Positions 9,999 through 19,383 are shown, counted from the first letter of the stretch. The stretch is 64,000 bases of DNA from BMS3BBIN04 sp964552465 (GCA_964552465.1 CAZKGR010000001.1:186001-250000), one strand, 5' to 3'. Notes: a model not told the origin generated them from the letters alone. Made by a program: numbers and translations.

Positions 9999-10688
9999 TT
10001 ATTCCCTGAAACGATATCCGACACCACGCACCGTTTCGATGAAATCGGCGCTGGGGCCTAGTTTTTTACGCAAACCTACTATTTGTACGTCCACACTGCG
10101 ATCTGAGACAGGGTGATCCTCACCTCGAACCGCATCAACTATCTGGTATCGTGTGAACACCCAGCCCGGTCGTCTGGCCAGCAAGTGAAGAACTTTGAAC
10201 TCAGTATATGTGAGTTCGACCGATTTTCCATCTACCGTTACTTCATAACGTCCCGGATAAATCTTCATCGCCTCGCGCTCAATGATATTATCATCACTGG
10301 TTGTCTCATCCGTCCGGGCTCGACGAAGAACTGCTTTTACTCGGGCAGTCAGCACCCGTGGACGGAAAGGTTTGGTCATGTAATCGTCGGCACCCAACTC
10401 CAGTCCAGCAATGATGTCTGGCTCCTCACCTTTGGCAGTCAGGATGATGATGCGCGTGTCTGTGAGAGTGGAATCCGCTCGGACGGATCGGCAAACCTCG
10501 AGCCCGTCAATCCCGGGTAACATTAAATCAAGGATGATCAGGTCAGGCCGAGTTTCACGGCAGGCAGCAAGTCCAGCCTCACCTGAAGCAACATCACTAA
10601 CTTGGTAGCCTTCTCGCTCAAGATTGTACTTGATCAAGCTGCGGATATCGTCTTCATCCTCAATTATGAGAATGTGTTCTCGAGGCAT
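9999..10688 (-). CDS. phoB: OmpR/PhoB-family response regulator
   Basis: 229 residues from ATG 10688, placed just behind a strong GGAGGAGG site (10690-10697). An ATG ten codons upstream (10718) has no such site, and the chosen start gives the usual PhoB length. Receiver domain: acidic pocket IEDEDD, phospho-acceptor Asp54 in LIILDLMLPG, Thr in IILTAKG, Lys in DDYMTKPF. The C-terminal winged-helix DNA-binding domain contains VELTYTEFKVLHLLARRPGWVF and ends VRGVGYRFRE. It is transcribed ahead of the kinase 8216-9994 and is its evident partner. Divergent from trmH, so the 230-bp gap should carry promoters for both. Confidence 0.9.
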   Translation of the reverse strand: MPREHILIIEDEDDIRSLIKYNLEREGYQVSDVASGEAGLAACRETRPDLIILDLMLPGIDGLEVCRSVRADSTLTDTRIIILTAKGEEPDIIAGLELGADDYMTKPFRPRVLTARVKAVLRRARTDETTSDDNIIEREAMKIYPGRYEVTVDGKSVELTYTEFKVLHLLARRPGWVFTRYQIVDAVRGEDHPVSDRSVDVQIVGLRKKLGPSADFIETVRGVGYRFRE

Positions 10689-10689
10689 T

Positions 10690-10697
10690 CCTCCTCC
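10690..10697 (-). promoter_or_regulatory. Strong ribosome-binding site fixing the phoB start
   Basis: GGAGGAGG on the minus strand with the start ATG one base further on. The core GGAGG sits 4 nt from the ATG. It supports the shorter 229-residue reading over the 239-residue one. Confidence 0.7.
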
Positions 10698-10918
10698 AGG
10701 ATAATGCTGAATTATCATCGGTGATCATTCACGTATCCAGCGAGACTTAAGCAAATACACGATTTGGACTCGCTTGCAGTTGCTGAATATAACCATCATC
10801 TTCCTAAAATCATTGAAGATAATATGAGGGTAAAAAGAGCCCGCAAATATTGTCATTCTGTTAGCATCAGGTCCACCTCGTCCTGGTAGCTATTGCAGGT
10901 AAAAACGTAGAGTCATTC

Positions 10919-11608
10919 ATGAACGTTGAGACTCAGCTCAGAGTCATCGAATACTTGAACGAATTTGTCACTGAGAACAAGCGAAACAAGTTCGAGCAGG
11001 TGCTTGAACAGCGCACGCGTCACCTGACGGTTGTACTCGAGGATATTTACCAGCCGCACAATGCCTCCGCAGTCGTACGTACCACCGACTGCTTCGGGAT
11101 TCAGGACATACACATCATTGAAAATCGCAACCGATTCACGTTGAATCCAACTGTTTCGGTCGGTGCGAGTAAGTGGACGACACTCCACAGGTACAACCAG
11201 CGAGACACTGACAACTTACCGACCTGCCTGGATAATCTGCGTGACAAGGGCTACCGTATCATCGCTACCACTCCGCACAGAAATGATGTGAACTTGTCCG
11301 ATCTGCCTATTGATAAGCCGGTGGCATTGGCATTTGGAACTGAGGAATCCGGCTTGACGCAAGAGTTTCTTGAGCAGGCGGATGGGTTTGTGAGAATACC
11401 GATGGTTGGCTTCACCGAGAGTTTCAACATTTCGGTGTCGGTAGCATTAACGCTGTACGAATTGACGAACCGGTTGAAGGCATCTGAAATAGAATGGAAA
11501 CTCAACGATGATGAGAAGCGTGAGCTACGTCTAACCTGGTTGCGGAAGGTGCTGGCACGTCACAAGGGATTGGAAGAACGGTTCTTACAGGAAGAGGGTC
11601 TGAAATAG
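10919..11608 (+). CDS. trmH: tRNA (guanosine-2'-O-)-methyltransferase TrmH (SPOUT family)
   Basis: 229 residues. Uses S-adenosylmethionine to 2'-O-methylate the conserved G18 in the tRNA D-loop. Visible SPOUT motifs: motif 1 around NASAVVRTTDCFGI (Arg is catalytic in TrmH), motif 2 ALAFGTEESGLTQEF, and motif 3 IPMVGFTESFNISVSVALTLYEL with the Ser-Asn of the knot. Length and the basic C-terminal helix match TrmH rather than the longer TrmL or RlmB relatives. The ATG at 10919 lacks a strong ribosome site. Divergently transcribed from the phoBR operon; the following sigma factor begins about 90 bp downstream. Confidence 0.9.
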   Translation: MNVETQLRVIEYLNEFVTENKRNKFEQVLEQRTRHLTVVLEDIYQPHNASAVVRTTDCFGIQDIHIIENRNRFTLNPTVSVGASKWTTLHRYNQRDTDNLPTCLDNLRDKGYRIIATTPHRNDVNLSDLPIDKPVALAFGTEESGLTQEFLEQADGFVRIPMVGFTESFNISVSVALTLYELTNRLKASEIEWKLNDDEKRELRLTWLRKVLARHKGLEERFLQEEGLK

Positions 11609-11612
11609 AATC

Positions 11613-11640
11613 GAGAGACGAGAGACTAAAGACGAGCGAC
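11613..11640. repeat. Four tandem 7-bp units (GAGAGAC type)
   Basis: Units GAGAGAC, GAGAGAC, TAAAGAC, GAGCGAC lie head to tail just after the trmH stop. One of three 7-bp-period arrays in the window (others at 51159 and 56233). Confidence 0.65.
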
Positions 11641-11683
11641 GAATTTACTGGAAAGAGCGTCCTGTGGTTGAACAACGACACAT

Positions 11684-12220
11684 GTGTGGTGCAACAAAGT
11701 GACAAAATCGTTTGAAGAGTTGCTGAAACCAGTCTTTCCTGAGTTGGTGCGTTATGCCCGTGCTATGGCAGGGTCGCGTACCGACGGGGACGATCTGTTG
11801 CAAGACGCTCTGCTGAATGGGTGGCGAAAGTTTGGCTCTTTACGTGATGCGGACGGCTTCAAGTTCTGGATGTTTAGAATCATCCGAAACCTGAACATCA
11901 GTCGTGAACGGTCACGAAGGTTCAAAAACCTGTTAGGTCTGGAAGCGGCACAACGACTTCCATCGCCAGCTGAACTACCCTACGAAGACAAGGATTTGGT
12001 CCGACTTGCGTTATCGAAAATACCGCAAGATCAACGTGAAGCTTTGATCCTTTACGAAGTACTGGGGATGTCTGTCAAGGAGATTTCCCGGCAGCAGAAG
12101 GCGAGCGAATCGGCAGTAAAGAGCCGTTTATCTCGTGGAAGAAAGAGTCTACGCAACGTGGTGGAAGCACTCACAACAGAGGAGCAGGGTCATGGAGAAG
12201 CGTTGGCCGAAAGCTGTTGA
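11684..12220 (+). CDS. ECF-type RNA polymerase sigma factor
   Basis: 178 residues from GTG 11684; GTG 11699 (MTKSFEELLKP) is an equal or better start because GGTG lies 7 nt before it, giving 173 residues. Sigma-70 region 2 is at about 20-80 (DGDDLLQDALLNGWRKF, the -10 recognition and core-binding helices). Region 4 is at about 115-170 (DQREALILYEVLGMSVKEIS then SAVKSRLSRGRKSL, the helix-turn-helix reading -35). There is no region 1 or 3, so it is a group 4 factor. The next gene overlaps its last 29 bases and encodes a protein with one membrane segment, the usual arrangement of sigma factor and membrane anti-sigma. Target genes unknown. Confidence 0.9.
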   Translation: MWCNKVTKSFEELLKPVFPELVRYARAMAGSRTDGDDLLQDALLNGWRKFGSLRDADGFKFWMFRIIRNLNISRERSRRFKNLLGLEAAQRLPSPAELPYEDKDLVRLALSKIPQDQREALILYEVLGMSVKEISRQQKASESAVKSRLSRGRKSLRNVVEALTTEEQGHGEALAESC

Positions 12221-12980
12221 GCGAGGGCTGCGCGAGTTGGCCGAAGAGAACCCGGACAACTTCCAGCTTGAACGCAGCATGGCCCGTGTACACCAACAGG
12301 CAGAAGACCACAGGAGAAAACGTCCCATGCGTAAAGCAGCTTCCACATTGATTCCAATTGGTGCAGTTGTTGTGATAATTGCCGCTCTGCTGCTGATTCC
12401 AGCCACTTACACAGTTACGGTTGGCTCAGTTGTTGAACTTTCGGTGAATAGTGCCGACATGAACCTGATGAAGCAGGTGCAGGAACTAACGAAGGACGCA
12501 CCTGGCCTCCAACGGGCTGCGATCAGGATGAGTCCGAATGGACTGGCGGTACGGTTCGCAATGGATGAAACCTCGCAGAAGACTGCGAAAGAAACAGTTG
12601 AAGATCTCTACGCTGGGGTACTAGCGGACTACGATTACAGCATTACCAGCGAGCCTGTCAAAGTCGAACGTGGCGGAAATGCACTTGCAGCGCTGACTGG
12701 CGGCACCATTTCGATCAACACAACCGGTATGTCTGACGATGAAATTGAAGCGGCAATCGCTGCTGCTTTGATGGGACATGGCGCGTCTTCTGTCGATGTC
12801 GACGTAACCACTTCCGAAGATGGCGAGCAACGTGAAATTCGGATCGAGATGGAAGCGGAATGTGATGATCTGGGTGATGCACCGGGCGAATTCACAATCG
12901 AGCTGCAGGATGACGGTTTCAATCCTGACGGTGGCGAGATCCAGACTGAACGTCACATTGAGTGCATTGAAGAAGATTAG
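12192..12980 (+). CDS. Single-pass membrane protein, putative anti-sigma factor
   Basis: 262 residues from ATG 12192, preceded by GGAGCAGGG; the longer frame from 12135 lies wholly inside the sigma gene and is not needed. The N-terminal ~60 residues are charged and cytoplasmic (KRWPKAVERGLRELAEENPDN). One hydrophobic helix follows (about 57-80, IPIGAVVVIIAALLLIPATY). The exported ~180-residue domain is acidic, with DDEIEAAIAAALMGHG and a C-terminal Asp/Glu-rich end. There is no HxxxCxxC zinc-finger motif, so it is not a ZAS-type anti-sigma. The role is inferred from overlap with the sigma gene and the topology. Followed by the palindromic terminator at 13034. Confidence 0.6.
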   Translation: MEKRWPKAVERGLRELAEENPDNFQLERSMARVHQQAEDHRRKRPMRKAASTLIPIGAVVVIIAALLLIPATYTVTVGSVVELSVNSADMNLMKQVQELTKDAPGLQRAAIRMSPNGLAVRFAMDETSQKTAKETVEDLYAGVLADYDYSITSEPVKVERGGNALAALTGGTISINTTGMSDDEIEAAIAAALMGHGASSVDVDVTTSEDGEQREIRIEMEAECDDLGDAPGEFTIELQDDGFNPDGGEIQTERHIECIEED

Positions 12981-13033
12981 TGATGTAGACGGACTGAGAG
13001 TTCGTCGCTGATCATCTAATTTCAGATACAGTC

Positions 13034-13069
13034 GATCGGGGACACTTTGATGACAAAGTGTCCCCGATC
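13034..13069. terminator. Palindromic terminator, GGGGACACTT family
   Basis: Perfect 16-bp stem GATCGGGGACACTTTG / CAAAGTGTCCCCGATC with loop ATGA, followed by a pyrimidine tract. It sits between the convergent anti-sigma-like gene (plus) and nadE (minus). Its core recurs at 16570 and 51188. Confidence 0.8.
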
Positions 13070-13084
13070 TTCTCTTTATCTTTT

Positions 13085-13126
13085 ACTTTCTTTTTCTATC
13101 CGTTTCTTTCTTTTACTATCTGTTTC
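13085..13126. repeat. Imperfect 20-bp direct repeat in a pyrimidine tract
   Basis: Two T/C-rich copies offset by 20 bp (13085-13106 and 13105-13126; about 19 of 22 positions agree, sharing CTATC.GTTTC). They lie just downstream of the palindrome at 13034 and before the nadE stop. Confidence 0.45.
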
Positions 13127-13147
13127 ATGCTTTTCATCCAGCCTAAG

Positions 13148-14803
13148 CTACTTCCACTCAATTCGAGCGGCGATGGGCATCCTCCGCCCTGCTCCGAACG
13201 CTTTCTGACTGATACGCAAGCCGGGGGCTGCCTGCCAACGTTTGTACTCGTTGATCTCGATCATTCGGATCACCCATTCAACGATTTCGCGGTCATATCC
13301 ACCCTCTATGATCTGTTCCGGACTTATGCCTTTCTCCAGGTACGCCTCGAGAATTCCGTCAAGGATGTCATACTCAGGCAACGAATCTTGATCCTTTTGA
13401 TCGGGTGCAAGTTCTGCGGATGGTGCTTTGGTCAGGACAGCGTCTGGAATGATTTCACTTTCTCGATTGTACCAGCGTGCGAGCTTGTAGACATTCGTCT
13501 TCAGGAGATCGCTTATCACTGCCAGGCCACCGTCCATATCTCCGTACAGCGTACAATACCCGACAGCCAGCTCGCTTTTGTTGCCCGTAGTTAACAGGAG
13601 CGCACCAGTCTTGTTTGAGTAGGCCATCAGAAGTGTGCCGCGGATACGTGCCTGGAGGTTTTCCTCGGTCACGCCCTTCGGTAATCCGGCAAAAGGTTCC
13701 GCAAGGGTGTTGTCGAACGTGTTGTAGATATCAGCAATAGGTACTGTATCGCACTTGATGCCAAGATTTTCCGCGAGTTCGAGTGAGTCATTCACTGATC
13801 CGGTGGATGATATTTTCGACGGCATGGTCACACCGCGTACTTTCTCCGGCCCGAGCGCATCCACTGCAATACAGGCGACCAACGCGCTGTCGATCCCTCC
13901 TGAAAGTCCGATCACAGCTCTCTCGAAGCCGCATTTTCTCATGTAATCCCGCACACCGAGCACCAGTGCCTGGCGCATGGATTCCAGCTCAGGCAGGTCA
14001 CATGTGAGAGCTGGTTTGTTAATATCAGCTGAATCAATCACATGAACTGCTTCCTCGAACGGCGGCAGAAGCTCGACAATGTGACCGTTGGGATCGGCGA
14101 GGTTTGAACGACCATCGAAGATCAGTTCATCATTTGCCCCGACTTGACAAACAGACAGGAATGGAACACCATGTTTCTGCGCGTGGAAACCATTGCGATC
14201 GAAGCGGTTAACCTCTTTGCGGACGTTATACGGCGAAGCGCTGAGGTTGATATGAAGGTTGGCTCCCTGGTCTGCGAGGTGCTGGATCGGGTTGTCCTTA
14301 TATGCGAGTGTGTGCTCGAAATCAGCATCGTTCCACGCATCTTCGCAGATGCTTATGCCTAATTTTTCACCTGCGAACTCAACTACCGAATATTTTTGTG
14401 AGTTACCCGGATCGAAGTAGCGCAATTCGTCAAACACATCGTAGGTCGGTAACAGCCACTTATGTTGTTCGTACAGGATTTGACCCCGTTGGATCAACAG
14501 AGCGGCATTCGAAATACCTTTGCCATTGTTGCCACCGTTGCGGCGCGGAGTCCCGAACAGAATTCCAACCTCTGGATACTTTAACGACAGAGTTTTGAGT
14601 TCTTCCACCCCAGCATCAACTTGATCCATGAACCAGCTCAGGGTGAGCAGATCGCGGGGCGGGTAGCCTGTGACAACGAGCTCTGGAAAGACGACAAGAT
14701 CGACCGGAGCATTGTTCAAAGAGGTGAGCACATTGCTCATGCGTTGAATGTTGCCCCGAATCTCGCCAACGGTCGGGTTGATCTGTGCAACAGCGATTTT
14801 CAT
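13148..14803 (-). CDS. nadE: Glutamine-dependent NAD+ synthetase
   Basis: 551 residues. Converts deamido-NAD+ to NAD+ using ATP and ammonia from glutamine, the last step of NAD synthesis. The N-terminal nitrilase-type glutaminase (about 1-255) shows the Glu-Lys-Cys triad: VFPELVVTGYPPRD, QHKWLLPTYDVFDE, ISICEDAWND. The C-terminal synthetase (about 275-551) has the PP-loop GLSGGIDSALVACIA and LTTGNKSELAVGYCTLYGD. It ends with AFGAGRRMPI. Length matches the fused bacterial glutaminase type. Start ATG (MKIAVAQINPTVG) is the family's usual N-terminus. Single gene, divergent from the porin at 15091. Confidence 0.96.
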   Translation of the reverse strand: MKIAVAQINPTVGEIRGNIQRMSNVLTSLNNAPVDLVVFPELVVTGYPPRDLLTLSWFMDQVDAGVEELKTLSLKYPEVGILFGTPRRNGGNNGKGISNAALLIQRGQILYEQHKWLLPTYDVFDELRYFDPGNSQKYSVVEFAGEKLGISICEDAWNDADFEHTLAYKDNPIQHLADQGANLHINLSASPYNVRKEVNRFDRNGFHAQKHGVPFLSVCQVGANDELIFDGRSNLADPNGHIVELLPPFEEAVHVIDSADINKPALTCDLPELESMRQALVLGVRDYMRKCGFERAVIGLSGGIDSALVACIAVDALGPEKVRGVTMPSKISSTGSVNDSLELAENLGIKCDTVPIADIYNTFDNTLAEPFAGLPKGVTEENLQARIRGTLLMAYSNKTGALLLTTGNKSELAVGYCTLYGDMDGGLAVISDLLKTNVYKLARWYNRESEIIPDAVLTKAPSAELAPDQKDQDSLPEYDILDGILEAYLEKGISPEQIIEGGYDREIVEWVIRMIEINEYKRWQAAPGLRISQKAFGAGRRMPIAARIEWK

Positions 14804-15090
14804 GAATACTTACTCTCAACTATGATCATATTGGTCAGCTAACATGATGTATTCTCAGGCTTCGCGCACGTTTCAGATAAGCTCCCGGAGAATTCTTATC
14901 TACGCAAGGCAAGGTCTCTGTGAACTGTCTCCTATCGAGCTCAGGATTTAGTATTCAGGCTTATAAGTCTTCATCTTTAGCTGGGCGCGATTTTTTAGTA
15001 TATCTGGACAACATTTTGTATCCTGCGTACACACTAAAGCGACAGCTCAGTGCATTCGTACGAGTTGTCCTGAAAAGGAGAATAGAACGC

Positions 15091-16536
15091 ATGCGGCTCG
15101 GAAAAGGTCTGCAATTCCTACTTCCTGCCCTTCTACTGCTCACCTCATCGGCGATGGCTGATATTCCCATCAATGAACGAGTGAGTCTGGATGGCAATAT
15201 CCGGCTGCGAACGTTCTATGATGAACGTGATTTTGACGCTCAGAATACGAATGCTGCTTACTACGGTACCATGCGTACGATGATCGGCTTCAAGATTCAG
15301 GCCACAGACGATGTTCTCTTTCGTACCAAGCTCAGGGACTCAAGATACATGGGAGTTCCGTACACCCAAGCCGACCCTGGCGATTACGACGCTACAATCC
15401 TCAACACTCAGAACTCGAGTAGCCTGGCATTACAGGAAGGCTACGTTTTCGCTACTGGCATATTAGGTTCCGGTTTTGACTTTCAGTTGGGACGATTCGA
15501 GATGGAATATGGCCGGGGACGGATTCTCGGTCCTGGCGCTTGGAACGTGGAAGGTCCACGGACCTATGACGGATTCCGTTTCATGTGGCATCAACCCGGT
15601 GTCCAAGTAGATCTGTTTGGTTCAATTCTTCGAGATTATTCATTTGGCTCATACTGGCCGGACTATCGTCCCCCAGCGAGCTACCATGGCGGCGTATACA
15701 CGTTTGACCCGAACGCTGGTTACGTTGAGATGAAGCGCTATCTCGGTGGTATTTCAGCCAGTTTTGCTGATGGTGCGATTCAGCCGTTGTTGCTGGTGGA
15801 TTTTGACAGCCACAAGATTGGCTTTGAGAACACACCGGGTGATCCTCCTGACGATCAATCAAAAGAACCTCAGTTCTATATTACACCGGCGTTGTATTCA
15901 GAGTTTACAATGAGCGAGGATGGCGGAAACCGTTGGGAATTTGAGATAGACATCGCTGGACAGTTTGGTCAAACCAATTCGCTTGGTGCCCATCCTGGCT
16001 CGTATGATGTTGTCGGATTCCTCGCTGCGTTTGAGACAAGAATCCATGCCAACGATGAATCCGATCTGTTCTTTGGACTGGGATTTGATATTACCGGGCG
16101 TGGAGAAGGTGACGAGGACCCACGCGACGCTTATACCTTCTTCCAGTTCTACTACACACAGCATAAATTCCGTGGATATATGGACTATTTCTATAATGTA
16201 CAGAACGGACTGGTTGATGTATATGCGACAATGGGCGTCCATCCGATGAGCTGGTTCAGCATGATGGTAAATGTGCACAACTTCAATTACTTGACATACC
16301 AGGGACGCGAACTGGACGATGGTTCTCTTGACCAGCTCAGACAACTTGGTCAGGAAATTGATCTGCTTGCCAGATTCAAGATCAAAAAGGGATTCTATTT
16401 GGACGTTGGCTACAGCGCATTCATTCCCACGGATGAATTTGCGACCAGGGTAAATCGCACCGTGTTCACTCCAGGTTCCGAAGTAGCTGAACCACTAAGT
16501 CACTACGCATACCTGGTATTCACAACGAAGTTCTGA
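15091..16536 (+). CDS. Alginate-export-type outer-membrane porin
   Basis: 481 residues from ATG 15091 (AAAAGGAG upstream); the 57 codons before it have no signal-peptide logic and I exclude them. A signal peptide (MRLGKGLQFLLPALLLLTSSAMA) precedes a long beta-rich protein. It has alternating aromatic strands (LDGNIRLRTFYDERDF, FQLGRFEMEYGRGRILG, GPRTYDGFRFMWHQPG) and ends in LVFTTKF with terminal Phe, as outer-membrane barrels do. The region around GRFEMEYGRGRILG resembles the alginate_exp porin family; substrate not inferable. It is not in an operon with sugar genes. Ends before the palindrome at 16570, which should terminate it. Confidence 0.72.
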   Translation: MRLGKGLQFLLPALLLLTSSAMADIPINERVSLDGNIRLRTFYDERDFDAQNTNAAYYGTMRTMIGFKIQATDDVLFRTKLRDSRYMGVPYTQADPGDYDATILNTQNSSSLALQEGYVFATGILGSGFDFQLGRFEMEYGRGRILGPGAWNVEGPRTYDGFRFMWHQPGVQVDLFGSILRDYSFGSYWPDYRPPASYHGGVYTFDPNAGYVEMKRYLGGISASFADGAIQPLLLVDFDSHKIGFENTPGDPPDDQSKEPQFYITPALYSEFTMSEDGGNRWEFEIDIAGQFGQTNSLGAHPGSYDVVGFLAAFETRIHANDESDLFFGLGFDITGRGEGDEDPRDAYTFFQFYYTQHKFRGYMDYFYNVQNGLVDVYATMGVHPMSWFSMMVNVHNFNYLTYQGRELDDGSLDQLRQLGQEIDLLARFKIKKGFYLDVGYSAFIPTDEFATRVNRTVFTPGSEVAEPLSHYAYLVFTTKF

Positions 16537-16569
16537 ACTGCAGTAGAAAGTATTGAAGATAAACAAGTT

Positions 16570-16596
16570 GGGGACACTTACTCCGTAAGTGTCCCC
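16570..16596. terminator. Palindromic terminator, GGGGACACTT family
   Basis: 12-bp perfect arms GGGGACACTTAC / GTAAGTGTCCCC with a 3-nt loop, followed by GCTTTTCTC. Positioned after the porin stop (plus), between it and the convergent O-antigen-ligase-like gene. Same core as 13034 and 51188. Confidence 0.78.
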
Positions 16597-16709
16597 GCTT
16601 TTCTCTATCGATTTATCATCCGCACGGACTTGCACCCCGCGGTAAATGCTTGTTTGTCCTATTTCGTCGTTGCCATAGACTCACGACTCAGCACTCTATT
16701 CAGTCTTTG

Positions 16710-17987
16710 CTACCCTTTCACCAACCCTTCAGACGTTCGCTGTTGTTTGTTCAGCGAGAGTAGCAATCCGAGAATCATTCCTATCGCTATCATGTTCTCG
16801 CCGTCCAGCAGATAGCATTGGGTGAGTCCCGCCAGCACGAGCCCTCCCACTGCCAGAGTACCACCTTGTGCAAGTGCTAGAACCGGATCTCTGGATCGTG
16901 GTATTCTCCAGAACAGTCGGATTGCAATCAGAAGTACAGCCCCGATCACGAGCATTGCGAACACTACTCCCGGATAGCCGGACACTGCAAACAGGTAAAG
17001 TGGATCGCTGTGCGGGTGTGCTAGCGAATCGAACTCATCTGCGTTTTCAATTAACTCCAACGCACGAGCATGCCATTGTCCCGGTCCGATGCCGGTGATT
17101 GGATTATCCTGTCCCATCTCCCACGCTGTTTGCCACATGATGATTCTATCCTGCTCGCTCCTAGTGCTCATGTTTATTGTGTCATGGATGCGGGTGCGGA
17201 CTGCATCGGAGAAGATGTAGAGGCTAAGGATCATGCCGATTGTTGCCAAAACAGTCGGGATGACGACTTTCCTTTCACGTGTGAACAGAAACAGAAATGC
17301 GATTCCCGCAGTTCCCATCCAGGGACCACGGCGAAATGCCAGTACAATGGACAGCACAATAATCGCCATCCCGGCCCAGGCCCAGAACGCTCGCGGTCCT
17401 CGTTGGTTCCATGCCCACGGCAGTAGCATGAGGAAGAACAGCATCTGCATGCCGGAATACGTCAACGCCATGTTCAGCAGACCAACGGGCAAATAGAACG
17501 AAACTACATCTCCCGGCATCGGCTCAATAGGCTGTCCGTAGAGCAAGTCGACACCATAGAAATACTGAATGATACCGTTTACAGCGCTGAACACTCCTCC
17601 AACCATTAGCGCAGGGATCAGCCAGCGTGTGGATAGTGACTGCTGGGTCAAAGTGTACACGGCCATAAATCCCAGCAATGGCACAATGAATTTGTTTCCG
17701 AGGAACAGCAAGCCGTCTGCCGGCGCTGGAGATGCCATCGCCGCAATAACCAGCCAGGCCAATGTTGCCAACATCAGGTAGTGAGTTAAGGTGAGCTTCG
17801 GACGTTCGATCCAGCCATTGAGTATTGCGACAACTGCGATCAGGAAACCGATCCCAGCAAACACCTGTGCGAGGAATATGCCGGTTTGCAGGGAGAAGGC
17901 GAATCCAGCCAACCATGCAGCGGTGATCCATGGAGTTCGCAGGTGTGATCGTTCTTCTTGCATGCAGGACTCTGATAAGTGACTCAC
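16710..17987 (-). CDS. O-antigen ligase-family polytopic membrane protein
   Basis: 425 residues, about 10-12 hydrophobic helices in the inner membrane. The Wzy_C/O-antigen ligase signature is visible: FRRGPWMG, then a large loop with RIIMWQTAWEMGQDNPITGIGPGQW, the His in SLAHPHSDPLYLFAVSGYPG, followed by further helices. Members either join O-antigen to lipid A-core (WaaL) or polymerise polysaccharide (Wzy); these cannot be told apart here. ATG at 17987 or 17963 (MQEERS) are both possible. Divergent from the glycosyltransferase at 18119, which fits a shared envelope-polysaccharide role. Confidence 0.82.
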   Translation of the reverse strand: MSHLSESCMQEERSHLRTPWITAAWLAGFAFSLQTGIFLAQVFAGIGFLIAVVAILNGWIERPKLTLTHYLMLATLAWLVIAAMASPAPADGLLFLGNKFIVPLLGFMAVYTLTQQSLSTRWLIPALMVGGVFSAVNGIIQYFYGVDLLYGQPIEPMPGDVVSFYLPVGLLNMALTYSGMQMLFFLMLLPWAWNQRGPRAFWAWAGMAIIVLSIVLAFRRGPWMGTAGIAFLFLFTRERKVVIPTVLATIGMILSLYIFSDAVRTRIHDTINMSTRSEQDRIIMWQTAWEMGQDNPITGIGPGQWHARALELIENADEFDSLAHPHSDPLYLFAVSGYPGVVFAMLVIGAVLLIAIRLFWRIPRSRDPVLALAQGGTLAVGGLVLAGLTQCYLLDGENMIAIGMILGLLLSLNKQQRTSEGLVKG

Positions 17988-18118
17988 GGGCAGAAATATA
18001 GGGTTTTGGAATGATCAGGTTGTCTGTTTCCAGCTCCGGATCACGGTTCCGCAAGCCCTTTGCAGCGCATTCAGATAGCTGCTACCTTGAAGTACCGTCA
18101 ACTAAACCATGCGAACTC

Positions 18119-19315
18119 ATGCCGACCGATCGTTGCCGCATCCTCATATTCACCCAGAACGACTGGTTCTTCCATCTCCATTTCCTCCCGCTCGGACAGG
18201 CGCTTGTGGATGCTGGTATTGATGTGGTGTTGACATGCCTAGTCAACGATCATCGAGAACAGATCGAGAATCTCGGCATTCGTGTCCAACCCATGCGCAG
18301 TCTGAACGTTCGCAGCCTCGGTGTTGTTAATCAATTGCGGACATTAGCGGAAGTAATCGGGCTGATGCGACGTGAACGACCCGATATCGCGCTATTAATC
18401 TCTCCCAAACCCATTGTGCTTGGCTCGCTAGCAGCGGTTCTGACGAAGGTTCCAGTAACCTTGAGCTTGATGACCGGGCTTGGATTCCTGTTCATGGACA
18501 ACAGTTTGAGGACACGGATACTTCGGAAGATTGTCGAATCGGAATTGGGATTTACCCATGCCAGGATTGGACGGCGTATTCTATTCCAGAATACGAGTGA
18601 TCGTGATGCTATGATCGCTGCTGGCATGATCGATGAACATAAGTCTCCGATTGTAGGTGGTGTGGGAACAAACCTTGACCGTTTCTCACCAGGCGCTCGA
18701 AATAACGATCTGCCGGTTATCGTCTTTGGCGCACGCATGCTACGTGACAAGGGTGTGGTTGAACTGGTCGAGGCTGCTCGTCTGCTACAGGAACGAGGTG
18801 TTCGCTGCCGAGTGCAGCTCTGTGGTGATCCTGATCCAGGAAATCCGAGCTCCTTGTCTAAAGTTGAGCTAACGGCATGGCACAAAGCTGGGCTTGTCGA
18901 ATGGCTTGGCCATGTAGATGACATCGAACGAATTCTCGCCACGGCGGATATCGCCTGCCTTCCCTCCTACCGTGAGGGCATGCCGAAGTTTCTGCTCGAT
19001 GCCGCTGCGGCCGGTCTGCCATTGGTTACGACAGATGTCCCCGGTTGCAAAGATGTGGTCGAGAACGATGTGAACGGATTGTTGGTACCAAAATGCAATT
19101 CCATAGCATTGGCTGATGCTATGGCTGAACTAATCGCTGATCCGCAGCGTTGTGAAGCAATGGGACAAGCCAGCCGGAAGCGAGCAGAGCTCGAGTTCGC
19201 ACACGATGCCTTCGTTCAAAGGATGTTCAAGACAATCAGCGATGTAGCGTCTGAAGCAGGACTTTCAGCTTGTAGAACTGTTGATATCTCAACCACAGAC
19301 CGTCTCCAACCCTGA
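18119..19315 (+). CDS. Glycosyltransferase family 4 (GT-B fold)
   Basis: 398 residues from ATG 18119 (MPTDRCRILIFTQND). The frame is open upstream to 18011, but those codons would crowd the divergent promoter region. N-terminal acceptor domain about 5-170 (FTQNDWFFHLHFLPLGQALVDAG). C-terminal GT4 nucleotide-sugar domain about 195-380, with VIVFGARMLRDKGVVELVEAA (donor-binding Arg/Lys), HVDDIERILATADIACLPS and the E-x7-E element YREGMPKFLLDAAAAG. Resembles capsule/LPS enzymes of the EpsD/WbpH type. Acts on the cytoplasmic face; sugar specificity unknown. Faces the O-antigen ligase-like gene. Confidence 0.88.
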   Translation: MPTDRCRILIFTQNDWFFHLHFLPLGQALVDAGIDVVLTCLVNDHREQIENLGIRVQPMRSLNVRSLGVVNQLRTLAEVIGLMRRERPDIALLISPKPIVLGSLAAVLTKVPVTLSLMTGLGFLFMDNSLRTRILRKIVESELGFTHARIGRRILFQNTSDRDAMIAAGMIDEHKSPIVGGVGTNLDRFSPGARNNDLPVIVFGARMLRDKGVVELVEAARLLQERGVRCRVQLCGDPDPGNPSSLSKVELTAWHKAGLVEWLGHVDDIERILATADIACLPSYREGMPKFLLDAAAAGLPLVTTDVPGCKDVVENDVNGLLVPKCNSIALADAMAELIADPQRCEAMGQASRKRAELEFAHDAFVQRMFKTISDVASEAGLSACRTVDISTTDRLQP

Positions 19316-19383
19316 AGTGATCGCTTAAGTTTGGGTTCTGGCTGCCGATAAAAGACATGAAAGTGTCTGTCGTTGGGAGAACC

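Noticed and set aside
12135..12191. Longer start of the anti-sigma-like gene
   Set aside because: It is wholly inside the sigma factor gene and the ribosome site lies at 12181-12189.
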